Shown here: in pieces, positions 34,087 through 45,844 of the stretch | How positions within the stretch are numbered: position 1 is the stretch's first letter | Layout: the number at the start of each line of letters is the position of its first letter | Origin: Spinellus fusiger | Lineage: Eukaryota; Mucoromycota; Mucoromycetes; Mucorales; Phycomycetaceae | Assembly (NCBI GenBank): GCA_025094145.1 | Contig: JALLLS010000102.1 | Coordinates: 44,351 to 108,350 of the forward strand | Reading direction: 5' to 3' | DNA: 64,000 nucleotides | Notes under the pieces: model-generated | What the model saw: the letters and a program-made list of their open reading frames with translations, nothing else | Told to the model about the DNA's origin: nothing | Databases searched by the model: none | Program-made: the position numbers and the translations under genes

Positions 34087-35819
34087 ATGATACTGAAGCC
34101 ATTGCTCTTGGTGTTTGTATTCTTCTCCGCTGTACTTGCTGCAAGTGAACGCTTTGTAGTCAAGCTTCACCAAAACACTATCCTTACAGACTGTAAGTAG
34201 TCTATTTCCTTGTCATTTAATCTTCTTTCCAATCTTTATGCTAATCTCTTTCCAGTTATTCCTTTGTTATTGGATGGTGTTTTCCACGAAATCAACTCTT
34301 TGATCCATCCTAAAAAAAAGCACCAGAAAGGCCATCACCACCACCGTCGTTGTTTGGACAGACATGCTAAAGTCCATCACACCTATGAGATTGGAAACCT
34401 TAAAGCTTTGCTGCTTGAAGTCCATGATCGCCGAGTTGTACAAAATCTTCCTGCCAAATTTCCAGAAATTGAAATGATCGTGCCTGATCACCTTATTCAG
34501 TTTGGTATTGCTAATGTAACTTCCGCTCTTATTCATGACCAAAACACTACTGTAAGTCACCATTGGTGTAGAAAATAGAAAAAGGCAGAAAAATAGGAAA
34601 TATAGGAAAAACAGGCGACTATGAATTCTATTACTCTATTCCCCATTCTTTTTTATATATATATATTTATATTTAGCTATTATCATTTATTCATTATCTG
34701 TCTTTTTTTTTTTTTAAGAACTCGACATTGGTTGCTTATGGATCGAAAGTTACTCATGTATCTGCAAAGACCACCCACACCTCTGCAAAGACCACCCATG
34801 TATCTGCAAAGCCCACCCACACCTCCGAAAAAACTGCACACACCTCTGTAACAACTGCACACACCTCTGTAACAACTGCACACACCTCTGCAAAGCCCAC
34901 AGCTGCACCTACAAAAACTACCTCCACCTCTACCAACACTTCATCAGCTCCTGCCACACAATCTCAAACCAATGCCCTGTGGAACCTTGTTCGTATTTCC
35001 GAAACTAAGCTTGCCAAATCCGATGTCTATATCTATGACAAGAATGCAGGTGCCGGTGTCAATGTTTATGTTCTCGATGACGGACTTGAATTAGACCACG
35101 AAGATTTCGAGGGACGTGCCAAGTGGGGATGGTCTGCTGTTCCTTCTTTTGCCAAGGAAGGTGGAGGCCATGGTACTCATGTTGCTGGTATTATTGGTGG
35201 TGCTCAATATGGTGTAGCAAAGAAGGTGTCCTTGACAGCTGTTCAAGTATTGAACAAGTTTGGCCAAGGCTCTCTTTCCAACATGCTGGGTGGGATTCAA
35301 TGGATCATGCAGGACTTCAAGAAGAACAAGGGCCGTACTTTGGTCAATATGTCTCTTGGCATGCCTACTGGTACCAACGCCTCCACATTGATTGGTGAGG
35401 CAGTGTCTGGTCTTGTAGAGAGTGGTTTACCTGTCATTGTGGCTGCCGGCAACTCTGCAGTGGATGCCTGTGATATTATTCCTGCGGGTGTGCCTAATGT
35501 GTTTACTGTCAGCTCCATTGACGTTGCAGATGTCATGAACCCAATGAGTGCTTTTGGTAAATGTGTCGATGTCCTTGCTCCTGGTGTTGACGTCAGAAGC
35601 ACTTTTCCCGGTCCCAACAAGAACGAAACTGCATTGATGACAGGTACCTCCATGGCTTCTCCCCATGCTGCTGGTGTAGCTGCTCTTCTCTTGCCTTACC
35701 TTGGAGTGGACACCACACCCCAACAGCTGTACAAGGCGATTGAAAGCGAAATGGTGATGAACCAGGCTCTTAAGGTCCAAGGAAAGACACCCAATGCTAT
35801 CCTCCACCACAATGTTTAG
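34087..35819 (+). CDS. secreted subtilisin-like serine protease (S8, proteinase K type)
   Basis: Three exons, 34087-34192, 34256-34551 and 34719-35819, give about 500 aa. A signal peptide (MILKPLLLVFVFFSAVLAAS) is followed by an I9 inhibitor prodomain (ERFVVKLHQN to MIVPDHLIQFG) with a Lys/His-rich insert. Next comes a Thr/Ser/His linker of imperfect repeats, and then the catalytic domain. The triad is D in VYVLDDGLELDHEDFEGR, H in GGHGTHVAGI and S in GTSMASPHAAGVAAL. The oxyanion Asn lies in VAAGNSAVDAC. Secreted proteases of this family digest external protein or process other exoproteins. The linker between prodomain and catalytic domain is longer and more repetitive than usual. Convergent with the BAP31-like gene. 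Confidence 0.93.
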
Positions 35820-35962
35820 AGTGTAATCATAGTCATTATAATAATAATCATAGTAATAATAATAATAAAAAAGAAGCAAGTATCTTTTATCTTTTATCTT
35901 CTTTTATTAGCTTATCAATAGCAGTAAGCCAGGAGGATGTCTCTGTAGTTTATGTGCTGCTT

Positions 35963-37070
35963 TTACACGTCTTTCTTTTCTTCAACCACAGTTCCCTCGG
36001 TGTCTTTCTCCAACCGATTGTGTTCATCAGCAAGACGGTTGTATTCCAGCTGCATTTGATCTGCCTGTTTCTTAAGAGTGGCAAAATCTAACTGTTCCTG
36101 CTTCAATCGTTTGATTTCACTGTTGAGTTCGCTGATTTGTAATTGGAATGTCTGCTCAGTGTTTATCAGTCGCTGTTTGTCTTGGCCAGCAGAGTGGGCC
36201 TGAGAAGAAGAAGAGTAAGAAAAAGGCACTCATGGATTCCCTACATCCTGCTTAACACGTTCAAGCTCCTCTTCTCTCTGCAGCACTTGGACAACCAATG
36301 TACTTGTTCTCTCTAATATGCTACTCAGGTGTCAATCAAATGCATACATCCATAAAATAACAAACAGCTTACACAGATAGAAACAGAGTAAACCCAGTCA
36401 GGTACATATTGCGCTGTGCATAAAATGTCTTTGCCTTTAATTCAGCCTCGTGTCCATGGTGGTGATGTGTTGGCTGATCAGCCTCCTCAGTTCCAATACG
36501 TTGCAGACGATTCACAGTGTCTAGTCTATTGAGTGATCTCTTTATTCTCTATTCTTTACCAATAAACAGGAGAAAGATGAATCTATCACAACGTCAGTCA
36601 AAGCAGACATGGATCCTTTCTTACCCAAAGACAATCTTGAGTGTAGTGAGTCCCTTGTTGACCTTTTTGTCACGAGAGAATAAAAGAAAGGAGAAGTATT
36701 AATCACCTACTTTCCAACTGTTTTCATTTCTTTCTTTTATCTTGAAAGAAAGGAGGAGCAAGAAGAGAGTGTTACCAGTGGAGAAGTAGAAGCAAACTTA
36801 AGAATAGCTCGACGCCAACGAGACGGCAAAGGCAGCTAAAGGTGCAGTGTCAATCTTCTTTATGCAGTCTTTTCTTTCTCTTTTCTATTACCACCAACAA
36901 GCCAAACACGACCATCTTTGTTTTATTAGACATAGAACATATCAGACAAATGCAGAGACAAATGCAGAGACACATAGACAAGCGTCAGTCGTCTTTTTCT
37001 CTTTTTCACTCTCTTCTCTCGTTACCTCCACAACAAGAATAACAAACGTAAGTGTAAAGTAAATCGTCAT
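35963..37070 (-). CDS. BAP31: BAP31/Yet-like endoplasmic reticulum membrane protein
   Basis: Seven or so small exons on the minus strand assemble into MTIYFTLTFVILVVE, MVVFGLLV, LPLPSRWRRAILKFASTSPL, VNKGLTTLKIVFG, FIFLLFI, DTVNRLQRI, then FYAQRNMYLTGFTLFLS, ILERTSTLVVQVLQREEELE and a coiled-coil tail. Three membrane segments with PLPSRWRR between the first two, FYAQRN before the third, and a C-terminal coiled coil are the BAP31 plan; the family helps export or retain membrane proteins in the ER. The protein ends KKDV, matching the KKXX ER-retrieval signal. The ATG at 37070 completes the first membrane segment. A His-rich stretch (HHHHGH) lies in the loop. Exon ends are inferred by eye. Confidence 0.87.
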
Positions 37071-37363
37071 TCTGTTGGTAAATCTTCAGCAAGTCACTCA
37101 AGTGTCTAAACCCTAAGAAACACAATAAGAAACACACACACAAAAAAGAGGGAGAAAGAAACACGCGGGCAGGGTTTTTATTTTATTTTATTTTACATCT
37201 CATGTCGGTTCTAAAAATGAAAAAAATGGAAAGACTCTCCGCTCCGAGAAAGTGTAAAATGAAGAGGGGAGAGAGAGAGAGAGAAAGGGGAAAAGGAGGG
37301 AGAAAGGGGGGGAAAGAAATACACAAAAAGAAAAGAAAATTGACTATAGACTTCTTCTACTGT

Positions 37364-39667
37364 CTAGTGTCGACAGGTTCTGCACCACACTGTCCATTCT
37401 CCCAGACGTCCTTCTACTACAGTAGCAGCAGAATCCAGTTGTTTTTGACAGTCCTTGCATTTTAGACATTTCTTATGCCATCGTGTTGCTCTTGGTCCAG
37501 GTGTTTCATCCATAATAGAAACACTCAATTGACAGTAAGGGCATACCTTGGATCCACCTAGCTTAGGTTGAGAGCGACTTGTAAATCGTGGTGTGTCTTG
37601 TGAGGGGGATAGTGAGGAGGATGATAATGAGGAGGGAGACAAAGAAGAAGACATCGGGGAAGACATCGAAGAAGACATCGAGGACAGTGAAGGTGGATGG
37701 GATCTTTCTTTTGTAGGCACAGTGTGAGGATGTTGGCTACAGGCATCACAGTAGGCCTCTCCTTGTATTTCATAAAAGGGTTGTCCAATAGGTAGTTGTG
37801 TATGACATGAGTAGCAATCAAAACACTATAATAAAACATGGAGTGAATAAGCAGTGGTATTTCTCAATAGAAAATGAAAACAACAACAACAGAGAAAAAC
37901 AGCCTACCTCTGGATGATAGTATCGACTTGAATTAGTCAGACATTTACCAGTAATTCTTTTGTTACATCCATAACATGTATAATCAGAAGAAGAGGAAGA
38001 GGAAGCAGTGGGTGGTGTGTGTGTGTTTTGGATAGGCAGACACTAATAGAAGACACGTCATTATTAACTCCATTGTGTAGAAAGAGTATACCTTTGGATG
38101 ATAAATGCGTTTGCCATCACTCATAAACATGGAAGATGTGAAATGGCCATGGCATCCATCGCATACTAAGCAGTCAGGATGATACCAAACACTCCCTAAA
38201 GAGGCAGGTAATTGCACTCTCTCGTCCTTCAAAGGCAGTCGACAAGCAGTACAGTCGGGCACAGAGGGGTCTTTAGGAGGTGTATAGTACGGATTGGATG
38301 AAGTATAGCTGGTGGTGGCTTCACTTATGGCTTTTGATCTTCTGTAATCTGCTAGTGCTTGATTCTCCTTGGCCTGGAGTGGTGCTGTTTTTTGAGGAGA
38401 AGGAGAAAAAGAAGGAGAGGGTTCCTGGTACTTTCTGGCTTCTTTCATTGAATCCAATGAAGAGTGGTGTATCTGTTCTTTGGTGGTGTCGTGTTTGAAT
38501 TGGGAAAAATCAATGCGTGGTCTTAGTGATTTTATAGGACGTGATGTCCATGAAGAAGCACTAGATAGACTCGAGGCATTGGAAGCATTGGACGAGGACG
38601 AGGACGAGGAGGATGTGGTGGAGAGTGAGGAGATAGAGTCAAAAGGTTTTGTTGTAGTAGAAGAGCGTGTTTTTAGAGTGGAAGCTGGATAAGAGGCATG
38701 ATGAGCAAGAGAAGAGGAACTCTTGGCTGGTGTTATCCCAGTAAAAGAAGAACGATGCTGTGATGAGATAGAGTTGTTCTCTGGTGAGGCAGTGTAGGTG
38801 CTATGACTATTATTGTGATAATGAATGGTATGAATGTTATGTGTAGGTGTGGGAGGATGAGTGGGGAGGAGTGTTGAGTGTGCTGTAGGTGGAAAAGAGC
38901 GATGTTTGGCAGACATTAAGGTGCTTGGAGAAGAAGAAGGCGTAGGTTTATAACCAGTAGAGGCGCGTTGAGATGGGGAATAATAAGCACGCTCTGAAGT
39001 TGTTTTAGCACTCCCAGACTGTGCCATAAGACAGGAATCACAACAGGGACGACCCTTGAGATCTACCATGGGTGTATCTCCCAAAGAACGCTGGCATTGG
39101 TGGCACTGAAAGCATGTTTTGTGCCAGAACCGAGACGTATGCTCAACATGAAGATCAGAAGAGAAGATGGGTCGGAAACAGGCAGCACTTGGTGTTTGTG
39201 AGTAAGAAGAATGGCTTGCTATGCTTACCAAGTGCCTTTGTTCATGGAAGGCTGACAGTCCTTGCAATAGGGCACATTGTTCTCTGTCTGTGCGAGTAGT
39301 ATTTTATGACAGGTAATGCATGTTTTGGACAGTATAGCAGCACCCCTGTCTAATACTGACGGTGCTGTTACTGTTTCTGATGAAGCGGGGTCTTCTGTCC
39401 CAAGTATGCTTGTGGCATATCTAAACAATTGCTTAGTCAACTCACTAGGAATGACACTTACTTACTGTGATTGCCACTTGTCTGCCAATGCAATGGCCTC
39501 TACGCCCAATCCAGTAGCAATAGAAGCTAAACACAAGTTTTGTTCTCTGTTATGAGTGCACATATCTACAGTGCATCTACAATTTATAATTTACCCACAG
39601 AACGGCCACCACATTTACGACATTTTCCATTAGGGGATATTTCTCCACAACGACTACAGTAGCCCAT
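37364..39667 (-). CDS. multi-LIM-domain protein
   Basis: Seven or so exons on the minus strand. The protein opens MGYCSRCGEISPNGKC, a small zinc-binding-like start, then LGVEAIALADKWQ and YATSILGT, and CITC...YCKDC. LIM1 reads CAAC, WHKTCFQCHQC and CCDSC (about 39060-39225), with its first Cys formed across an intron. A long Ser/Thr/Pro-rich region follows. LIM2 is CTAC, WYHPDCLVCDGC (about 38110-38260). LIM3 is CYGC, YYHPECFDCYSC, YCDAC (about 37730-37980). LIM4 at the C-terminus is CPYC, WHKKCLKCKDC, WCRTC. LIM proteins of fungi act in the actin cytoskeleton and polarity (paxillin-like) or in Rho signalling; no RhoGAP domain is seen here. Which group it belongs to is not settled. Confidence 0.85.
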
Positions 39668-40061
39668 GGTATAAATCAGAAAAGAAAAGAAGAAGAAGAA
39701 TAGCGCCTATTCTTATGGCTGTTTCTTATTCTTTCCTTTTGAATTGGTCTTCTCTACAAAGGGACAATGGAATTAAAACAAAAGGCAAGAGCATATCAAC
39801 AAAGACTATAAAAGGAAAGTAAAAGACCTTAAAACTGAATGGCAATAACAAACCATTGCCATCTTATCCCCCCTTTTATCCCCTTGTCCCTTATTCAATC
39901 CAGATTGCGACCACAAGAGAAGCGTTTGTTCTGTACTGGTTCTAACCAGCTTAGTCCCATACCTAAAGAGATGGTGGAGATAGGGGGAGGGGAGTAAATT
40001 GGAGGGTGGATAAAAAGAGTGATAAATAGCGGTATTCCATGTGATAATAACAACCCACTTA

Positions 40062-40255
40062 TATGGATAGTGTATGGATAGTGTATGGATAGTGTATAGA
40101 TAGTGTATGGATAGTGTATGGATAGTGTATGGATAATGTATGGATAATGTATGGATAATGTATGGATAATGTATGGATAGTGTATGGATAGTGTATGGAT
40201 AATATACACATAGTATACACATAGTATACACATAGTATACAGATAATATACATAC
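40062..40255. repeat. 11-bp minisatellite
   Basis: About 17 tandem copies of GTATGGATAGT, with GTATGGATAAT variants in the middle and ATACACATAGT variants at the right end. It lies between the LIM gene and the Yar1-like gene; the spurious IHTLSIHYPYT frames on the reverse strand are not coding. Confidence 0.92.
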
Positions 40256-40339
40256 ATAAATATGAACACTTTTATCAATAATAATAATATCAACAATACC
40301 ACATCACATCCCCTTCTCTTTCTCTCTTTCTCTCTCTCT

Positions 40340-40916
40340 CTATTGACCAGCACCTGTCTCTACACACTCTTCATCTTCATCCGTGGGCTCCTCAGGTGCT
40401 TCTTCAATCATTGTCAGCAAAAAGAATTCAGCCACCTTTTCATGGTTGTGCTGTTGTGCCTCATAAATAGGGGTTCTTCCAGCTTCATTCTTGGTCTGAT
40501 CGAATGAGTAATGTTTCATTCTTCTATTTCTCCTTTTACCTTGCAGTCAGCACCTGCTTTGACCAACAGCTGCACTACGTCCAAGTGGCCGTTCAAAGCA
40601 GCCCAGTGAAGAGGTGTATTTCCTTCTTTGTTTTGGCTGTTCACAAGACCCACAAGTGGCAGAGATAACAAACTCAACTGCTCAAGAATCAACTCAACAA
40701 TCTCTAAGTCATAGGAACTACTATTAATTGGTGTGCTAAGAGAAGGACGGAGAGAGGCTTACGGACGTGGTTGTTGGCACTGGCCATATGCAAGGCTGTA
40801 TTGCCTGACTCGTCTCCCTGCACGTATACTTCGGGACTGGGCTTAATCTCCTTCAACTCCTCCCACTCTCCATAACGAGAACAATACATCACATCTTCCA
40901 TAACAGAGTCAGCCAT
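40340..40916 (-). CDS. YAR1: Yar1-like ankyrin-repeat protein
   Basis: Three exons on the minus strand give about 155 aa. MADSVMEDVMYCSRYGEWEE leads into two or three ankyrin repeats: GDESGNTALHMASANNHV, NKEGNTPLHWAALNGHLDVV and NEAGRTPIYEAQQHNHEKV, then an acidic tail (EEPTDEDEECVE). Size, the GNTALHMA/GNTPLHWA repeats and the IYEA repeat fit Yar1, the yeast dedicated chaperone of ribosomal protein Rps3. The ATG at 40916 is the first in frame. The gene is tandem with RPC31, whose stop lies 145 bp upstream. A generic ankyrin protein remains possible. Confidence 0.8.
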
Positions 40917-41061
40917 AATAGACAATAAGAAAAGCTTTTGCTTTATAAAAAAAAGTGCTAAAGTGAAAAATAAAATAAAATAAACTGAAAAACAATTTTT
41001 AAAAAAGTGACTCTCCTCAAAACCAGTCCACTTTCCCTTCCCTATTCCTTTGGGTGTTAAG

Positions 41062-41986
41062 TTAGTAGTAGTCACCAGCACCACCATCCCCTAAGAAAGA
41101 AGTCAATACATGGTGTTGTTCTATAGAGGATGCCATAATAGCCCTACTAATTACCATCATCGTCATCATAATCATCTTCTCCATTATCAAAGTAGTTCTG
41201 TCCATAGTCATTATCATCCACAAGCTCCTCTTCCTCCTCCATTTCTTCTTCCAATTCAGCATCACTTTTCTCTTTGTTTTCGTCATCTTCATCCTCCTTC
41301 TCATTGTCTTCTTTCTCTTCTGTATTGAGAAGAGCATCGAGATTGAAGTCATCTTCAGTAGATTGGATCTTGCGCTCTAGTACAATCATTAGCCTATTTA
41401 CATACTACCCTAGACTCCACTAACTCCTTTTCCCTTTGGTTGAATCCAATGTAGCATGAAGTTCCTCCGAGAAGAAATCAAAATCTAATAGCAGACCATA
41501 TGTATGGATCAATCTACAGTGCATTAGCAATAGTACTATTACCTGTCTCTATCTCTCGGAGTGTCTTTCTCTTCACAGGTGTCTTCTTGTACTTATCAGA
41601 GTACCGTTCAATATCTATTGCACAGTTCAATCTACTGCCATGTCCTAGTTTTGTTCTTTTGGCTAACCTGGCTTGGGTTCAGGAAGTTTTAAATAGTAAG
41701 CAGATTGATTGATCTTTTTGATAAAGTCACTCTTTAGTGTGTATTGATCTGTTTCTGTTTCTGTGGGTTTTCGTGGGATAGGAACATCCAATTCCTTACA
41801 TAAATAAGTGTTTGCTTTGGCTCAAAGAACATGGCTTACTGGGAACAATGCCGTATTCACATTAAACAATCCTCCAGACCCAAGATCCTTCAGCATGTCA
41901 AATGAGACAAGTTGCATGGCACCACTATTGGCACCACCAAAACCACCACGACCACCACCGAAACCACCACGACCACCACGCGACAT
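41062..41986 (-). CDS. RPC31: RNA polymerase III subunit Rpc31/RPC7-like
   Basis: About six exons on the minus strand encode about 216 aa. The start is MSRGGRGGFGGGRGGFGG, a Gly/Arg-rich N-terminus typical of the family. LFPELDVPIPRKPT and AYYLKLPEP then DIERYSDKYKK are the conserved Rpc31 segments. The C-terminal half is strongly acidic (Glu/Asp runs) and ends with YFDNGEDDYDDDDG and GDGGAGDYY. The subunit belongs to the Rpc82/34/31 subcomplex needed for Pol III initiation in the nucleus. The ATG at 41986 is preferred over an upstream in-frame ATG because the Gly/Arg motif begins the family. The splice after KGKR relies on frame only. Confidence 0.85.
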
Positions 41987-42487
41987 TAGAAACGCAAAGA
42001 AAAGATGAAGGACAGAGGGTAGGTGACTTGTCTTTTTTCCATGTTCCTTATCGAGTGCCTCTTCTCGCATGGTGAGTATGAAAAGCAGTCACTGTGGCGT
42101 CCTACTATAGGTGTGTGTCTGTAGTCTTCTTACCTTGCATGTCCTTGCAAAGAGTGATACATATTGACTCTTATGTAGGTTCAATTCTTATATATATATA
42201 AAATCTATGAGCTATGGTTTATTATCAATAAAAAACCAATAGATTTATACCTACTGCTTCTTTATCTATATGAACATTCAATACACTGAGGATAGTGAAA
42301 GGGGAAAAATACACAGAATGTATCATAGCAACAGAAATTCCCTGTGTTATTGTCAAATGATTCAAAGGTCAGTTCACAAGTCCACATGGCATAATTCAAT
42401 ATCCGATGCTATGACAAACAGTTCACAAAATCATTGAACTTTTAGACGCATTTTTCCCTTTACTTCTTTATCTATTTACTTTCTTAA
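41987..42487. promoter_or_regulatory. divergent intergenic region, RPC31 and LSB1-like genes
   Basis: Five hundred bp between two divergent start codons, AT-rich with a (TA)n run near 42191. It probably contains both promoters; no specific element is assigned. Confidence 0.4.
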
Positions 42488-43582
<1,095 letters not shown>

Positions 43583-43969
43583 ACACCCTACAAAAAGAAT
43601 TCTACTTTGTCTTTTATTGTTGAATTTATCATAAAAACAAAACTCAGTCAGTTCTACAGTGTCAACACGTTCTTTTATTCATTCCACTCCTGTACACATC
43701 TAGTACAAGGAAAACTTGAACTTCCAATGATCTGAGTCTGAGTGATGTGTTCACCATGAGACTGAATAAAGAGCAATAGGTAATAAAACAAGCCGGACTC
43801 TTGTTACACACCAGGAGGTCTTTAGGATATAAAAAGAAATAGTCGAAATACAATTGTTTAAGAAATGACATCGATTTGAAAAGGAGCAAAAATAGAGATG
43901 TATTCATGTTAGTTCTTAAATAAAAATTATTATGTAAATTTACCTGTAAATATCTAAATCCCGAAGGAA

Positions 43970-44215
43970 ACCACTTTCGATGTGGCGATATATAATATGA
44001 ATGCATCAAAGAATATCTATTCTTCTGCAATCGTATAGATGTTCTTTGATGCATTCACATCTCTGTTCTAAACAATTCCGCAACTTTGGCAAGCGCGGAT
44101 AGTGTTGAAATTCACTAATACCTCAGTGAGGATATTTGTGTTATAAGTGTGGCAGATCTTGAGAACAATACGAATTTTCACAAGTCATTTGCTTAATCAG
44201 AACTACCAAAGTAAT
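43970..44215 (-). pseudogene. Fanzor/TnpB-like C-terminal relic of a second type
   Basis: The minus strand reads IRACQSCGIV, an in-frame TAG, then NRDVNASKNIYTIAEE and a stop. CxxCGxxW-NRDVNASxNI is the zinc-ribbon half and RuvC-III block of Fanzor/TnpB proteins; the TAG occupies the usual Trp. Upstream frames (KICHTYNTNILTEVLVNF) are weakly compatible. The fragment is followed at once by an inverted copy of its own end (see the hairpin entry). It differs from the 12.1-kb relic (RDLAATLNF), so it belongs to a different subgroup. Confidence 0.6.
43999..44056. other. 22-bp palindrome at the end of the Fanzor-like relic
   Basis: GAATGCATCAAAGAATATCT (continuing AT) pairs with ATAGATGTTCTTTGATGCAT (continuing TC) across a 14-nt loop, with two mismatches. 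The right arm encodes NASKNIY of the relic on the minus strand, so the left arm is an inverted duplicate of coding sequence. Confidence 0.7.
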
Positions 44216-44361
44216 GCAGACTACAACAACATTCTAGAAAGAAAAAGAATTGCTTAAAGAACAGCTGACTAGTTACCCATTGTATTCAGGTAATGTGTTG
44301 TGTTCCTGTTCATGTAACCTCTTTGATTTTCTTAGACTAGCCTTTGTATCTAAACCTCTAT

Positions 44362-44455
44362 TTCTTTGTCCCTTCTAGAGACCGAGCTACTACAGATTCA
44401 TCTCTCTAGTGGTCTTGTTGATAACCACAGTGCCCTTTATTGCAGAATAAGAGAT
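44362..44455 (-). repeat. short dispersed repeat, copy 1
   Basis: CTACTACAGATTCATCTCTC, TAGTGGTC, TTGATAACCACAGTGCCCTTTATT matches 57036-57130 (AGTTAATAACCGCAGTCCCCTTTATT). On the reverse strand both carry CACTAGAGAGATGA and a TTCGATCTC-like box reminiscent of a tRNA T-loop, but no tRNA fold is evident. Confidence 0.5.
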
Positions 44456-44517
44456 ATATTTTACAAAGTTACATAGTATAGATCTTGAGGCTAATTTTAT
44501 ATATTTATATTCTAAGC

Positions 44518-45735
44518 TATAATGATCAAAGTTATATAGAGTGTGAATTGTTTGACTTATAAATTTGACGTGAATCTGACTTATGAATTTTATGAGTGGA
44601 GGCTAGTGTATACATCACCAGAATAGAGAAAGAAATATTATTATTTGTTTTGACACTTCCCTCCTTTTGTTATTTCCTACACTGCACATACAACTCAACA
44701 CCCAAGTACTTTTCAATATGAGCATAACTGAGCAAGGTAATGTGCTATTATTAACAAAGAGAAATAATAGAGAGAAGTTGTAGATACTACTAGAGGCTAT
44801 TTTAGAAGTGGAAAAGGTAAGCAGTGTCTTCATCTGGGCTTGAGCTCATTTTAATCCATAAGACATAGTACTGACTCTTCTTCTAATAGATGATATATGG
44901 CTTATTATTCTCAAGACAAACACTAAGTACAAGGTAAGTTTACTATCTCTCTTGATTGAATTATTACTAACACACTCTTTTCTGTTATTAGATAAGTTGA
45001 GACTCTTCTCAAGTCAGCCTTAGGTGGTCTTCTTCCTTCTATATTATCAATACTGTTTAGGGTGTATTCCCAAGCATAGTAATATATATCCCAAGAATAA
45101 AGCATAAGGCTTTTAGAGTGTATTTACTATTGCTATGAAGGAATACGCCTAGAACAGTAGTAGCTATAGTAATAGTATAGTATTAGCTACAGTATTATTA
45201 GCTATATTATTATAATAAACAATTTTATCCATCAACAATTTTGTTCGTATGTCGTCTTTGATCTTAGATATCAAAGGAATCCGGCCAGTTAACGTGTGGT
45301 TAAACTCTCCTCTTTATTCATTCAAATGTACACTTCTTTTATAATTATTTTCTCTTACTATTCTACTACTATAAGATATGATGTCAGGTATACATTTGCT
45401 GATATGCTGCGAGAGTGTCAATGACATAATGCTTTGTAGTATTCTGTGTTGCTCACGCATCACTACTACCTTTCGTCATTTTCCTTTTTTAGTTGCTCAG
45501 GGACACAAATGACAAAACATCCATTTTTGGAAAGCAGTCTTACGACACGTAAACAATATTTCTTATTGATAATACAATTTGATATTGATGTATTCCACAA
45601 AAGGAAATAATATTTTGGATACTTGCAAACCTTTGATTTTAAATACAGATCCATAAAAGGCAGCTTTTTTTGTAATGTAAAAAGGAGATATCAGCGCTTA
45701 AAGGCCAGAAAAATCTCCTGGTGTGTAGACAAAAG
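44518..45735 (+). repeat. 1.2-kb dispersed repeat, copy B (longest), interrupted
   Basis: From GTGTGAATTGTTTGACTTAT to AATCTCCTGGTGTGTAG. It shares ordered blocks with copies A, C and D: CTCCTTTTGTTATTTCC, CACTGCACATACAACTCA, TCAATATGAGCATAACTGAG, TCATCTGGGCTTGAGCTCAT, TATTGCTATGAAGG, ATTATAATAAACAA and AAAAGGAAATAATA. A 309-bp insertion at 45243-45551 interrupts it. No coding potential was recognised, so it could be a non-autonomous element or a decayed retroelement. Confidence 0.75.
45243..45551. mobile_element. small MITE-like insertion with 9-bp target duplication
   Basis: Insertion in repeat copy B relative to copies A and D. It is flanked by AACAATTTT (45234) and AACAATATT (45552), a near-perfect 9-bp duplication. 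Its ends, GTTCGTATGTCGTC and the reverse complement TACGTGTCGTAAGAC, share TGTCGT. A 9-bp duplication suggests a MULE-like family; no coding sequence is present. Its left 40 bp (GTCGTCTTTGATCTTAG) recurs at 52263-52312 and 54296-54335. Confidence 0.5.
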
Positions 45736-45844
45736 CTATTTCATGTGTTTGAGATGCAAACAAGAGCTTTAATATTTTAGAGACAGCAAGCAAGCACAAC
45801 TCATATCCATTGAATATGGGCCTCATCATTTTTAAAGCATTATA

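Noticed and set aside
36540..36830. Plus-strand frames (KDESITTSVKADMDPFL and ERKEEQEESVTSGE) resembling a small acidic protein
   Set aside because: The minus strand of the same region gives consecutive exons of the BAP31-like protein with good splice sites and family motifs.
40062..40255. Regularly repeated units that might suggest a CRISPR-like array
   Set aside because: The 11-bp units are directly tandem with no spacers, and the setting is a eukaryotic genome.
41110..41352. Met/Lys-rich and His-rich frames over the acidic part of RPC31
   Set aside because: They are shifted readings of the Glu/Asp-rich C-terminal exon.
43662..44054. 130-codon minus-strand frame over the Fanzor-like relic
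   Set aside because: It lies in a different frame from CQSCGIV/NRDVNASKNI and has no motif of its own.
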